A program made the translations under genes and the position numbers. Positions 1 to 10,757 of a stretch of 64,000 nt of DNA are shown piece after piece. A model generated the notes under the pieces. That model was not told where the DNA came from, did not search any database, and was given only the letters and a program-made list of their open reading frames with translations. The DNA is taken from NCBI GenBank assembly GCA_014843695.1, contig CM026390.1, forward strand, positions 59,188,395 to 59,252,394, read 5' to 3'. Source of the DNA: Archivesica marissinica. Taxonomy: Eukaryota > Mollusca > Bivalvia > Venerida > Vesicomyidae. Numbering within the stretch: position 1 is the first letter of the stretch; every line of letters begins with the position of its first letter.

Positions 1-244
1 ATACCTTATAATATATGCAATATAAGTGTGTAATACAATACTACAGTGATATACATACATGTATGTTAAATAACCGGGCGTCATTTTTGCTAAATAGTAT
101 AACTGCCCTTTGTTTAACATTTACTATGAATGATTAACTTCAATCACTCACGAGTAAGGGTCTGAGTATTACAAAATGTACATGATCTGTTGCGAGTATA
201 CATACTATGTTATGTATATTAAAAAATAGATTTATTTATGTTGC
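1..244. other. Unique AT-rich DNA, no gene seen
   Basis: AT-rich sequence with stop codons in all frames. I see no exon-like open frame, RNA gene or repeat here. Confidence 0.6.
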
Positions 245-381
245 TTAAAGCGACACTTCATTGGTGAAACCGCAAATGTCTGCAGATTGTAATTTGCTAT
301 TATATGGTATAATTTATTTCCAAATATTTGCCTCAAAAACTGAGTATTTTTTTGGATTTTTGCGATGTAATGTCGCTTTAA
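245..381. mobile_element. TTAA-flanked MITE, 137 bp
   Basis: The element has perfect 11-bp terminal inverted repeats, TTAAAGCGACA at 245-255 and TGTCGCTTTAA at 371-381. The outer TTAA could be a piggyBac-type target duplication; that class assignment is inference, since no transposase is present. The terminal part GCGATGTAATGTCGCTTTA recurs in inverted orientation at about 45585, together with a shared internal TTTTTGAGG stretch, which supports a dispersed family. Confidence 0.6.
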
Positions 382-1160
382 TGAATATGTATATAATAGT
401 AAAATATTTCGCCGATGTAAAATTAATGTTCTGATAATTTACATGTAACATGTGTGTGTGTGCTCTTCAATATTGGAAGATAAATAAAGAATATACACCT
501 GTCGCATGGGCTACTATGATTCTCGATCGGTCGCAAGTCGTTGCCGGAACTATATTAAGCCTTATCAATACACTCAAACGGTTCATTTAAAAACGGCAGT
601 CATTGATACACACTGCGCTAAATACCTAAGTGCACTTTTAATGATAAAGCACAAAGTGGTACAACACACCTTTTATTCTCCTCCACTAATACATTTTGAT
701 ATCATTAAAATCAAATTTCTCTTTTATCTATGTTGAATCTAAATTAGCAGCCGTCTGTATATATGAGGTGCAATATATTCGAATAATGGCTCCTACATTA
801 GAAACATATTAATCAATTGTGGTGATAATGACGCCCAATTCTGATATATTTTTGCAACGTATGTGATAATGTGCATATATTACGGACCAGCTTGCAGTAT
901 TCGGTGCAGGAATCATTAATAACATTAATCATTAATAACACACGCACATGTTGAATGCGTAATACAAGGACACATATATACCACTATTAACTATATTAAT
1001 TGTTTGTTCGCAGTCTGTATATAAGAGGAATGCCGTGATGGATACATTCTAACTACAGACACCCCAACCAACTGAGACAGAAACTGCCTGTCAATTTTAC
1101 ATTAAGCTACACCTTTAGAAGTGCAACACGTCACTGTTACAGCATACATCAAGTAAATAG
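382..1160. other. Unique AT-rich DNA, no gene seen
   Basis: The only open frame (506-736, 76 codons) has no recognisable domain and unremarkable composition, so I do not call it a gene. Nothing else is visible. Confidence 0.5.
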
Positions 1161-1335
1161 TACAGCCAACTACAAGTCACGTTACAGCCGACACGTCACG
1201 CTAAAGCCGACTACAAGTCACCTACAGCCGACTACAAGTCACGCTACAGCCGACTACAAGTCACGCTACAGCCGACTACAAGTCACGCGACAGCCGACTA
1301 CAAGTCACGCTACAACCGACTACAAGTCACACTAC
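1161..1335. repeat. 22-bp tandem array with degenerate extension
   Basis: About eight copies of a 22-bp unit containing CAGCCGACTACAAGTCAC. Downstream to about 1900 a more diverged relative with a core like GCAGGCTACACGTCA recurs at irregular spacing. The frame at 1375-1707 falls in this degenerate part and is a by-product of the repeats. Confidence 0.8.
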
Positions 1336-1937
1336 ATGAGATAGCACGTCAACTGTATAGCAAGCTACAAGTATATGGAGCAGCAGTCTATAAGTCAACA
1401 GTGTAGTAAACCACAAGTACACCGGTGCAGTAGGCTACAAGTGAAACATGCAGCAAGCTGCGAGTCAACGGTACAACAGGCTACGATATATCAGTCCAGC
1501 TTGCTACAAGTCGACATAGCAGGTTACACACCAAATGTGCAGCAGTTGACAGATCATCTGCCTAGTAGACTAGGCTGCATCATCGATGTAAGGCTACACA
1601 TGACAGGTACAGTAGACCCACGTGTCAACGATGCAGCAACCTACAAGCCACAAGTACAGGTGGCTGCAAATAGTAGTTACAGTAGGCTACACATCAACGG
1701 TGCATGAATTGATACGTAATTGGTGAAATTGGCTACATGCCACTGGTGCAGCAGGCTACACGTCATTGGTACAGTAGGTCACACGTCAACCATTCAGTAG
1801 GCTACACGTCATATGTGCAGTAGGCTACACGTCATTGGTACAATAGGCTGCGGTAATTGTATACAACAGGATGCACATCAACGGTACAGCAACTTTCAAA
1901 GTAGCCCCACAGTTATACATAAGTAATGTTAATTCGT

Positions 1938-2203
1938 TTCTTACGGAGGTAATCCAGGGATCGCAGGTTCGATCCCCCGTCTGACCCTAATAAAAACAGT
2001 CTTTCATATGTGACTTTCAACTACGGTCTCATGTCGGTGCTGTACACCGTGCACGTAAAAGAACAAGAGGAAACTCTGGAATGGGTCTCAGTCTGTATCA
2101 TTGCACTATCTTCTAAAAATATAAAATTACTAGGAGGCGTCGCTCATATGGGCATTCGGTAGCGACGATAAATACACGTACAACTCACACTTCTTACGGA
2201 GGT
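1938..2203 (+). mobile_element. SINE A copy, 5'-truncated, with 13-bp target-site duplication
   Basis: The SINE body at 1951-2190 begins within the tRNA-like head (B box GGTTCGATCCC), continues through the family core (GTCGGTGCTGTACACCGTGC) and ends in the tail GGTAGCGACGATAAATA. It is flanked by a perfect direct repeat, TTCTTACGGAGGT, at 1938-1950 and 2191-2203. This is the signature of LINE-assisted retroposition. The duplicated target is itself a piece of another SINE (see SINE D at 28027). Confidence 0.85.
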
Positions 2204-2372
2204 TGGTGCACCAAGTACTAGTTAACCGCCATATCGGACAGGTTGGTTTTCTCCGGGTACTCTAAACACCCACACAAAAGATCACATATATGCTTTCACC
2301 CGCGCCAACGAGAGCGATTAATATAAGTTGTTAACATTTGCTTCGCAATCATTGTAAAATAAATAAAGTTTA
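2191..2372 (+). mobile_element. SINE D/B mosaic fragment
   Basis: The first part (TTCTTACGGAGGTTGGTGCA) matches the body of SINE D near 28163. From about 2225 the sequence is SINE B: GGTTTTCTCCGGGTACTC, CGCGCCAACGAGAG, and a 3' end like AAATAAAGTTTAAAC. Two families are therefore joined, by recombination, template switching or shared ancestry of the module. Confidence 0.65.
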
Positions 2373-2424
2373 AACCTTTTTCTTGTTCTGGAACCTGTCC
2401 AGTAAAGATGTATTATGTAAATGC

Positions 2425-2474
2425 CCGTCGCACAAATGGGCAACCGGTAGCGACGTTAAATAAACTTTAAACAA
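2425..2474 (+). mobile_element. SINE A tail fragment
   Basis: Only the last 50 bp of SINE A are present: a GTCGC motif, then ATGGGCAACCGGTAGCGACG and a TAAATAAAC end. Confidence 0.7.
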
Positions 2475-2627
2475 ATATGTGCAGTAGTCGACACATATTT
2501 TTGAATTGACAAAAACACAAAACATGACTCTTGAAATAATAGAGAGATGTATGAGAACTAAACATGTTTTTAATTTAACTCTTTACTCCATGGATACGCG
2601 TAGGAAGGTGTATCTATGGAGTAAATA
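2475..2627. other. Unique DNA
   Basis: No feature recognised. It contains a short inverted repeat around 2578-2630 (ACTCCATGGATACG and TATCTATGGAGT) that could form a hairpin. Confidence 0.4.
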
Positions 2628-2765
2628 GTTAACAATATCTTATTGCAAATCAATAGTACATATGTCCTACACGTACAGATACAATACATAGCATGACAAT
2701 ACAAATGGTTTGGGTCACAAGTTTTAACAACATTAGACAACAGCCAGCACCAGAAAACAAAACAT
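2628..2765 (-). mobile_element. Dispersed repeat, probable LINE 3' end
   Basis: On the minus strand this segment closely matches 15163-15292 on the plus strand, for example GTTGTCTAATGT, GGCCCAAACCATTTGTAT-like sequence and CTATTGATTTGCAATAA. The match ends in an AATAAA-like signal at 15.29 kb, as expected of a retroelement 3' end. The coding frame at 2570-2812 is a by-product. Confidence 0.55.
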
Positions 2766-3444
2766 TCAACATTAGTATGGATATGATGTACGAGATGTGT
2801 TTTGGAATACATGCAAATAGTATTTAAATGTGAATGTGTTAAACAATACTATCATTCAATCGCTAACCATGACAGTGCTCCGCACAAAACACAAACAAGC
2901 AGAAATGTATGATTAAATCTGATGCCTCTGAATGGGAACACTCTTCCTGAAAGGTGGTAATTATTCAATTTGTAGTTGTTGTCACATGAAACTGTTACCA
3001 CGACAACAAACGGCCGCCAGCGACAATTTCGCGGTAGGGTTAGGCGGTGAAGTGACAGTGATAAGTACATACCATAAACAAGTTGACAAGGTGCACACCT
3101 GAGCCGAGGTCTAGCTATGTCATAATGACAGCCAGTGGTAATCACCCGTCAAAATCAAATAGCCAACCTGTCACGTGACGCGCGATAAGTATCAAAATCA
3201 ATCAACACTTGCGCAATGTTGTTGTTATCAGCTATGTTATTGCAATAAAGAAATTATGCTTGGGTACAAAATGTGTTGAATACATATCACCGCCATTCAT
3301 CATATCCAAACACTGATAAATGAACCATATAATAATGTCAAACCTTTAGACAGATACAAAATACAAATGTTTAGAATCCTTTCTTCCCAAGGTCAGGCCT
3401 GGAGGATATAAAACTCTGCTGCTCTAAAGCTCTCTCATTGGTTT
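2766..3444. other. Unique DNA, no gene seen
   Basis: The 97-codon minus-strand frame at 2852-3145 has no recognisable motif. No repeat is seen. Confidence 0.45.
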
Positions 3445-3680
3445 GTGTTTTACGTTTATTTATCGTCGCTACCGGTTACCCATATGAGCGACGCCTCCTG
3501 AAGAGATTAGTAATTTTAGATTTTGGAGGGTAGTGCAATGATACAGACAGAGACCCATCCCAGAGTCTCCTCTGGTTCTTTTACGTCCATGGTGTAAAGC
3601 ACCCACACGAGACCTCGGTTTAACGTCCCATCTGAAAGACTGTTAATTTTATTAGGGTCAGACGGGGGATCTCATCGGTT
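3445..3680 (-). mobile_element. SINE A copy (tail to B box)
   Basis: On the plus strand it reads as the reverse complement of SINE A: TTTATTTATCGTCGCTACCG, GAGACCC.., CACACGAGACCTCGGTTTAA and a TTAGGGTCAGACGGGGGATC B-box end. The tRNA-like head is missing, and a small inverted-repeat element lies immediately beyond. Confidence 0.85.
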
Positions 3681-3685
3681 GAGTC

Positions 3686-3819
3686 CTGGGTCCGGGGTTA
3701 TGCAACTGTTCCCAGATCTCAAGTGATTTCATTGGCTGAGTCAGAGATTTGCACTCAACTGAACCAATCATAAGCCTGAGACTGAATTAAAGATTGGAGA
3801 AAAGTTGTATAACTCCCAG
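3686..3819. mobile_element. CTGG-MITE, 134 bp
   Basis: The ends are inverted repeats: the left reads CTGGGTCCGGGGTTATGCAA and the right, on the minus strand, CTGGGAGTTATACAACTTTT; both continue into TCTCC/CAGATCTC-like sequence. The interior (TTGAACCAATCA.GC.TGAGACTGA, read with gaps) matches the element at 60498-60640 in inverted orientation. Both copies sit next to or inside a tRNA-derived SINE head. Confidence 0.6.
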
Positions 3820-4511
3820 CCAGCCAGATCAAAACTCAGACTCGACTAATCTGGTAATTATCATCTATGCCTGTGATGCCAGTTTATAGACCGAATACAG
3901 TTATTTCTTAGTATTATATAACAATATATAGTAACAATATTCAGCAGTACTAATCAAACATAATTACACAGTTCGCTATTCGCCATGCATAATTTCGCAC
4001 ATGTAAAATGTCGTTTGATTTCTCAGAAGTGACCTTTGAGTCGCATACTACCTCAAACATGTCCCTTACTTTGAATATAGTTGGACACAATTTGCATTCA
4101 ATTTATATCCTAATTTTGATATTAACAATTTAGAATGGGAATGTACGTTTTGTGCATATCGTGGGTGAAGAGAAACATAATATATTAATGCGCTGTTTTG
4201 ACCTACATCTATATTAAGACAAAGCATTCCTTTATAACGTGTTTGTTATTATATGTCATGAGCATTAACTGTTTCAAGAATCTTTGTTTTGCGTAAAGTT
4301 TTCCCACGAAATAAAAGCGCCACAAGGCATAATATTTGTAATGCCAATTACTAACCGAGATATCAGAATCCGCAGCATTTACTGTGAAGTTATAATCCGT
4401 AATTAAACTGTAATTGTATTGCCTAGAAGGTGAGTTTGCCAGAAGTAACATGTACACTTGTATGTTGTTCACATTGATTGCCGAGAATCGTAAACTCTTA
4501 TTGTTTGTGTT
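3820..4511. other. Unique DNA, no gene seen
   Basis: The frame at 4209-4472 (minus, 87 codons) carries no recognisable domain. No repeat is seen. Confidence 0.45.
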
Positions 4512-4919
4512 CTCGGAAGTTTTACAGAATCGAATAACATAATATAATATTATGTCTGTTCATCGCTGCGGATATTTAATATAATGCAAAGCACCAGTTT
4601 CTAAGATCAATTTCAACGGTTCAAATACATGTGCACATTTTGACCATTTTCTATGTTATGCGCAATGTGATGAAATGCTATTTGACATTTTTAGTCAGTG
4701 TGATCGTTTGTATACCTCGGAAGTTTTACAGAATCGAATAACACAATATAATATTATGTCTGTTCGTGGCTGCGGATATTTAATATAATGCAAAGCACCA
4801 GTTTCTAAGATCAATTTCGACAGTGCCAATACATGTGCACATTTTGACCATTTTCTATGTTATGCGCAATGTGATGCAATGCTATTTGACATGTTTAGTC
4901 AGTGTGATCGTTTGTATAT
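4512..4919 (+). repeat. 204-bp direct tandem duplication
   Basis: Two adjacent copies, 4512-4715 and 4716-4919, each start CTCGGAAGTTTTACAGAATC and end GTGATCGTTTGTATA. They differ at only a few positions, for example TTCATCGC versus TTCGTGGC and TCAACGGTTC versus TCGACAGTGC. This looks like a simple recent duplication. Confidence 0.9.
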
Positions 4920-5143
4920 CTCACATTCTGAACTGTGAGACAAACATTCAGGTACATACATGACTTTCTAACATTACTGTTGTATTTCTTTTTAATATAT
5001 GACAATAATGCGACTTAGTAAATCATAATAACCCCATAAACTATCATAAACATATTAAAACCATACCAAATATATTATCTTTCTATACTCGACTTCAAGT
5101 CACGTCTGATTGAACATTTTGAATATGTTGTAGACAGACGGAT

Positions 5144-5262
5144 CTGTAGTCAAGTGGTGTACACGTTGGACTGCTAATCCGGGTGTCGCAGGTTCAATCC
5201 CCCGTCTCACTCTGACACTAATACAATTAACAGTCTTTCATATGGGGCATAAAACGAAAGGA
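5144..5262 (+). mobile_element. SINE A head fragment
   Basis: The tRNA-like head is present (GATCTGTAGTCAAGTGG, then CAGGTTCAATCCCCCGTCT), followed by ACAGTCTTTCATATGGG, and then the copy stops. The 3' half is absent. Confidence 0.75.
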
Positions 5263-5399
5263 AATGAAAAACGTATAGTTAGTGCTTAGCTTTTAATTGA
5301 GAGTGCAAAACTATTACTGTCTCTTGTAAGCCAATCAGTGAATGGCATTATATTAGAATGCTAGTATAATGCTATTATATATACTCAGTATATATATAA

Positions 5400-5692
5400 T
5401 AGCATCTGTAGTCCAGTGGTTAATACGTTGGACTGGTAATCCAGGTATCGCAGGTTCGATCCCCATTCTGACCTTAATAAAATTAACAGTCTTTCAGATG
5501 GGACTTTAAACCGAGGTCTCGTGTCGGTGCTGTATATCGTGCACGTAAAAGAACCAGAGGAGACTCTAGAACGGGTCTCTGTCTGTATCATTGCACTATC
5601 CTCCAAAAATCTAAAATGACTATTCTCTTCAGGAGGCGTCGCTCATATTGGTAACTGGTAGCGACGATAAATAAACGTAAAACACACGCATA
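5400..5692 (+). mobile_element. SINE A, near full length (about 290 bp)
   Basis: The copy starts with a tRNA-like head. The A-box region is TAGTCCAGTGGTTAATACG and the anticodon loop CTGGTAA would read GGT, suggesting tRNA-Thr ancestry (inference). The B box is GGTTCGATCCC. It continues through the core GTGTCGGTGCTGTATATCGT and the tail GGTAGCGACGATAAATAAAC. RNA polymerase III boxes are intact in form. It is the best reference copy for the family in this window, together with 17881-18163. Confidence 0.85.
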
Positions 5693-5812
5693 TGTTGTAT
5701 ATACTTGGCGCATACATATGCGTAAACAGTTTAGTAGTATCGAGCACATGTGTAGAGTTACTACCATATACTTCACTAATTATGTTCTGTACCCTCTCTT
5801 ATCTCTTAGTTT

Positions 5813-6042
5813 ATACAAATTTATTTTAGCTCGATTGCGAAACAAGTTATTTCAACTTATATAAATCACTCTCGAGACCTTATTCCTGATGGAATCCATC
5901 GCCACGAGGGAGAGACAAGAGGCAACGTGGAATATAAATGCCTTGCCTAAAGGCACAATCGTAACGGCTCAAGTGGGGCTCGAACTCCGGACCTTTCGCA
6001 CCTGAAGCGAACGCGCAATCCTCTTATCTCTGCCACTATCCC
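5813..6042 (-). mobile_element. SINE C, near full length
   Basis: On the minus strand the copy has a tRNA-like head with TTCGC/GCGAA closing a 7-nt loop TTCAGGT, and a B box GGAGTTCGAGCCCC. The body includes GCCTTTAGGCAAGGCAT and GGCGATGGATTCCATCAG, and the tail is GTTTCGCAATCGAGCTAAAA followed by TAAATTTGTAT. It is the reference for the tail that is partly deleted in the copy at 58961. A poly-C run at 6042-6051 borders it. Confidence 0.85.
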
Positions 6043-6477
6043 CCCCCCCCAATGCTTGAGATACTGCTATATGCGCAGATGACACCAGAGAGCAGAAACA
6101 TATCGAGATTAGTGCGTCAGACTTTCTAAACTAGTGATCTCAGAATCAAACGATGGAAATGTGAATAAATCATCTGTCACTAACGTCGGAAATACGGCAC
6201 AATTTGCAACGAACCCAGATAACCCGTGATCGCGATAACGGAGTTTACATATCCAATTCTAATCTTGGCGCTAAATTCGTTAAATCATATAGATCTGTGT
6301 ATATCAGTATATCATTGTAAATTAGTGATACCTCGTCAGCTATAAGACTTTCTGTGTATAGCCGTTAAACCTGTAGTTTTGTGTTCACCTTCAGAAAATC
6401 AATAGCACATGGACAATGCCGTGAACACTAGGCTACTTCCTGGATAAAGTAACCATCCGCTATATAAATATGGTTTT
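6043..6477. other. Unique DNA before the 28-bp array
   Basis: No gene or repeat recognised. Confidence 0.45.
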
Positions 6478-9400
6478 GGATCTGTATTTATTGTCGCCCT
6501 TGGTAAATTTGTATTTATTGTCGCCCTTGGTAAATTTGTATTTATTGTCGCCCATTGGTAAATCTGTATTTATTGTCGCCCCTGGTAAATCTGTATTTAT
6601 CGTCGCCTCCTGGTAAATCTGTATTTAGTATCGCCCCTTGGTAAATCTGTATTTATTGTCGCACCTGGTAAATCTGTATTTATTGTCGCCCCTGGTAAAT
6701 CTGTATTTATCGTCGCTCCCTGGTAAATCTGTATTTATCGTCGCCCCCTGGTATATCTGTATTTATCGTCGCCCCTTGTAAATCTGTATTCATTGTCGCC
6801 CCCTGGTAAATCTGTATTTATCGTCGCCCCTGGTAAATCTGTATTTATTGTCGCCCCCTGGTAAATCTGTATTTATTGTCGCCCCCTGGTAAATCTGTAT
6901 TTATGGTCGACCCCTGGTAAATCTGTATTTATTGTCGTCCCCTGGTAAATCTGTATTTATTGTCGCCCCTGGTAAATCTGTATTTATTGTCGCCCCCTGG
7001 TAAATCTGTATTTATTGTCACCACTTGGTAAATCTGTATTTATTGTCGCCCCCTGGTAATTCTGTATTTAGTGGCGCCACTTGGTAAATCTGTATTTATT
7101 GTCGCCACTTGGTAATTCTGTATTTATTGTCGCCCCCTGGTAAATCTGTATTTATTGTCGCCCCCTGGTAAATCTGTATTTATTGTCGCCCCTGGTAAAT
7201 CTGTATTTATTGTCGCCCCCTGGTAAATCTGTATTTATTGTCGCCCCCTAGTAAATCTGTATTTATTGTCGCCACCTGGTAAATCTGTATTTATTGTCGC
7301 CCCCTGGTAAATCTGTATTTATTGTCGCCCCGTGGTAATTCTGTATTTATTGTCGCCCCCTGGTAAATCTGTATTTATTGTCGCCCCCTGGTAATTCTGT
7401 ATTTATTGTCGTCCCCTGGTAATTCTGTATTTATTGTCGTCCCCTGGTAATTCTGTATTTATTGTCGCCCCCTGGTAAATCTGTATTTATTGTCGCCCCC
7501 TGGTAAATCTGTATTTATTGTCGTCCCCTGGTAATTCTGTATTTATTGTCGCCCCTTGGTAATTCTGTATTTATTGTCGTCCCCTGGTAATTCTGTATTT
7601 AGTGTCGCCCCCTAGTAATTCTGTATTTATTGTCGCCCCCTGGTAAATCTGTATTTATTGTCGCCCCCTGGTAAATCTGTATTTATTGTCGCCACTTGGT
7701 AAATCTGTATTTATTGTCGCCACTTGGTAAATCTGTATTTATTGTCGACACTTGGTAAATCTGTATTTATTGTCGCCCCTGGTAAATCTGTATTTATTGT
7801 CGCCCCCTGGTAATTCTGTGTTTATTGTCGCCCCCTGGTAAATCTGTATTTATTGTCGCCACTTGGTAAATCTGTATTTATTGTCGCCCCCTGGTAAATC
7901 TGTATTTAGTGTCGCCCCCTGGTAATTCTGTATTTATTGTCGTCCCCTGGTAATTCTGTATTTATTGTCGCCCCCTGGTAAATCTGTATTTAGTGTCGCC
8001 CCCTGGTAGATCTGTATTTATTGTCGCCACTTGGTAAATCTGTATTTATTGTCGCCCCTGGTAAATCTGTATTTATTGTCGCCCCTGGTAAATCGGTATT
8101 TATTGTCGCCCCTGGTAAATCTGTATTTATTGTCGTCCCCTGGTAATTCTGTATTTATTGTCGCCCCTTGGTAATTCTGTATTTATTGTCGCCCCTGGTA
8201 ATTCTGTATTTATTGTCGCCCCTGGTAAATCTGTATTTATTGTCGCCCCTGGTAAATCTGTATTTATTGTCGCCCCTGGTAATTCTGTATTTATTGTCGC
8301 CCCTGGTAAATCTGTATTTATTGTCGCCACATGGTAATTCTGTATTTATTGTCGCCCCCTGGTAAATCTGTATTTATTGTCGTCCCCTGGTAATTCTGTA
8401 TTTATTGTCGTCCCCTGGTCATTCTGTATTTATTGTCGCCCCCTGGTAATTCTGTATTTATTGTCGTCCCCTGGTAATTCTGTATTTATTGTCGTCCCCT
8501 GGTAATTCTGTATTTATTGTCGCCACTTGGTAATTCTGTATTTATTGTCGCCCCATGGTAATTCTGTATTTATTGTCGCCCCCTGGTAAATCTGTATTTA
8601 TTTTCGTCCCCTGGTAATTCTGTATTTATTGTCGTCCCCTGGTAATTCTGTATTTAGTGTCGCCACTTGGTAAATCTGTATTTATTGTCGCCCCGTGGTA
8701 ATTCTGTATTTATTGTCGCCCCCTGGTAAATCTGTATTTATTGTCGTCCCCTGGTAATTCTGTATTTATTGTCGTCCCCTGGTAATTCTGTATTTATTGT
8801 CGTCCCCTGGTAATTCTGTATTTAGTGTCGCCCCCTAGTAATTCTGTATTTATTGTCGCCCCCTGGTAAATCTGTATTTAGTGTAACGCCCCCTGGTAAA
8901 TCTGTATTTATTGTCGCCACTTGGTAAATCTGTATTTATTGTCGCCCCTGGTAAATCTGTATTTATTGTCGCCCCTGGTAAATCTGTATTTATTGTCGCC
9001 CCTGGTAAATCTGTATTTATTGTCGCCACTTGGTAAATCTGTATTTATGGTCGACCCCTGGTAAATCTGTATTTATTGTCGCCACTTGGTAAATCTGCAC
9101 TTGGTAAATCTGTATTTATTGTCGCCCCCTGGTAAATCTGTATTTATTGTCGCCACTTGGTAAATCTGTATTTATTGTCGCCCCCTGGTAAATCTGTATT
9201 TATTGTCGCCCCCTGGTAAATCTGTATTTATTGTCGCCCCCTGGTAAATCTGTATTTAGTGTCGCCCCCTGGTAATTCTGTATTTATTGTCGCCTCTGGT
9301 AATTCTGTATTTATTGTCGCCACTTGGTAAATCTGTATTTATTGTCGCCCCTAGTAAATCTGTATTTATTGTCGCCCCCTGGTAATTCTGTATTTATCGT

Positions 9401-10757
9401 CGCCCCTGGTAAACTGTATTTATTGTCGCCCCCTGGTAAATCTGTATTTATTGTCGCCCCCTGATAAATCTGTATTCTTTGTCGCCCCTGATAAATCTGT
9501 ATTTATTGTCGCCACTTGGTAAATCTGTATTTATTGTCGTCCCCTGGTAAATCTGTATTCATTGTCGCCCCCTGGTAAATCTGTATTTATTGTCGTCCCC
9601 TGGTAAATCTGTATTTATTGTCGCCCCCTGGTAAATCTGTATTTAGTGTCGCCCCCTGGTAAATCTGTATTTATTGTCGCCCCCTTGTAAATCTGTATTT
9701 ATTGTCGCCCCCTGGTAAATCTGTATTTATTGTCGCCCCTAGTAAATCTGTATTTATTGTGGCCCCCTGGTAAATCTGTATTCATTGTCGCCCCTGGTAA
9801 TTCTGTATTTATTGTCGCCCCCTGGTAAATCTGTATTTATTGTCGCCACTTGGTAAATCTGTATTTATTGTCGCCCCTGGTAAATCTGTATTTATTGTCG
9901 CCCCTGGTAAATCTGTATTTATTGTCGCCACTTGGTAAATCTGTATTTATGGTCGACCCCTGGTAATTCTGTATTTATTGTCGCCACATGGTAAATCTGT
10001 ATTTATTGTCGCCACTTGGTAAATCTGTATTTATTGTCGCCCCCTGGTAAATCTGTATTTATTGTCGCCACTTGGTAAATCTGTATTTATTGTCGCCCCC
10101 TGGTAAATCTGTATTTATTGTCGCCCCCTGGTAAATCTGTATTTATTGTCGCCCCCTGGTAATTCTGTATTTATTGTCGTCCCCTGGTAATTCTGTATTT
10201 ATTGTCGCCCCCTGGTAAATCTGTATTTATTGTCGCCACTTGGTAAATCTGTATTTATTGTTGCCCCCTGGTAATTCTGTATTTATTGTCGCCCCCTGGT
10301 AAATCTGTATTTATTGTCGCCACTTGGTAAATCTGTATTTATTGTCGCCACTTGGTAAATCTGTATTTATTGTCGCCACTTGGTAAATCTGTATTTATTG
10401 TCGCCCCCTGGTAAATCTGTATTTATTGTCGCCACTTGGTAAATCTGTATTTATTGTCGCCCCCTGGTAAATCTGTATTTATTGTCGCCACTTGGTAAAT
10501 CTGTATTTATTGTCGCCCCCTGGTAAATCTGTATTTATTGTCGCCCCTGGTAAATCTGTATTTATTGTCGCCACTTGGTAAATCTGTATTTATTGTCGCC
10601 CCTAGTAAATCTGTATTTATTGTCGCCCCTTGGTAAATCTGTATTTATTGTCGCCACTTGGTAAATCTGTATTTATTGTCGCCCCCTGGTAAATCTGTAT
10701 TTATTGTCGCCCCTAGTAAATCTGTATTTATTGTCGCCCCTTGGTAAATCTGTATTT
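6478..10757 (-). repeat. 28-bp minisatellite array derived from SINE A tail (about 155 units)
   Basis: The unit is 27-28 bp with core GTATTTATTGTCGCCCCTGG followed by TAAATCT or TAATTCT. Units vary at the C run, at CC/CA/TC after GTCG, and at A/T in TAAAT/TAATT. Variants with ATTTATCGTCGC, frequent at the left edge, share 12 identical bases with the SINE A tail read on the minus strand (ATTTATCGTCGCTACCGGTT). Larger duplications exist: the rare variant AGTGTCGCCCCCTAGTAATT occurs at 7601 and 8824. The short frames at 8127-8365 are repeat by-products. Confidence 0.9.
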
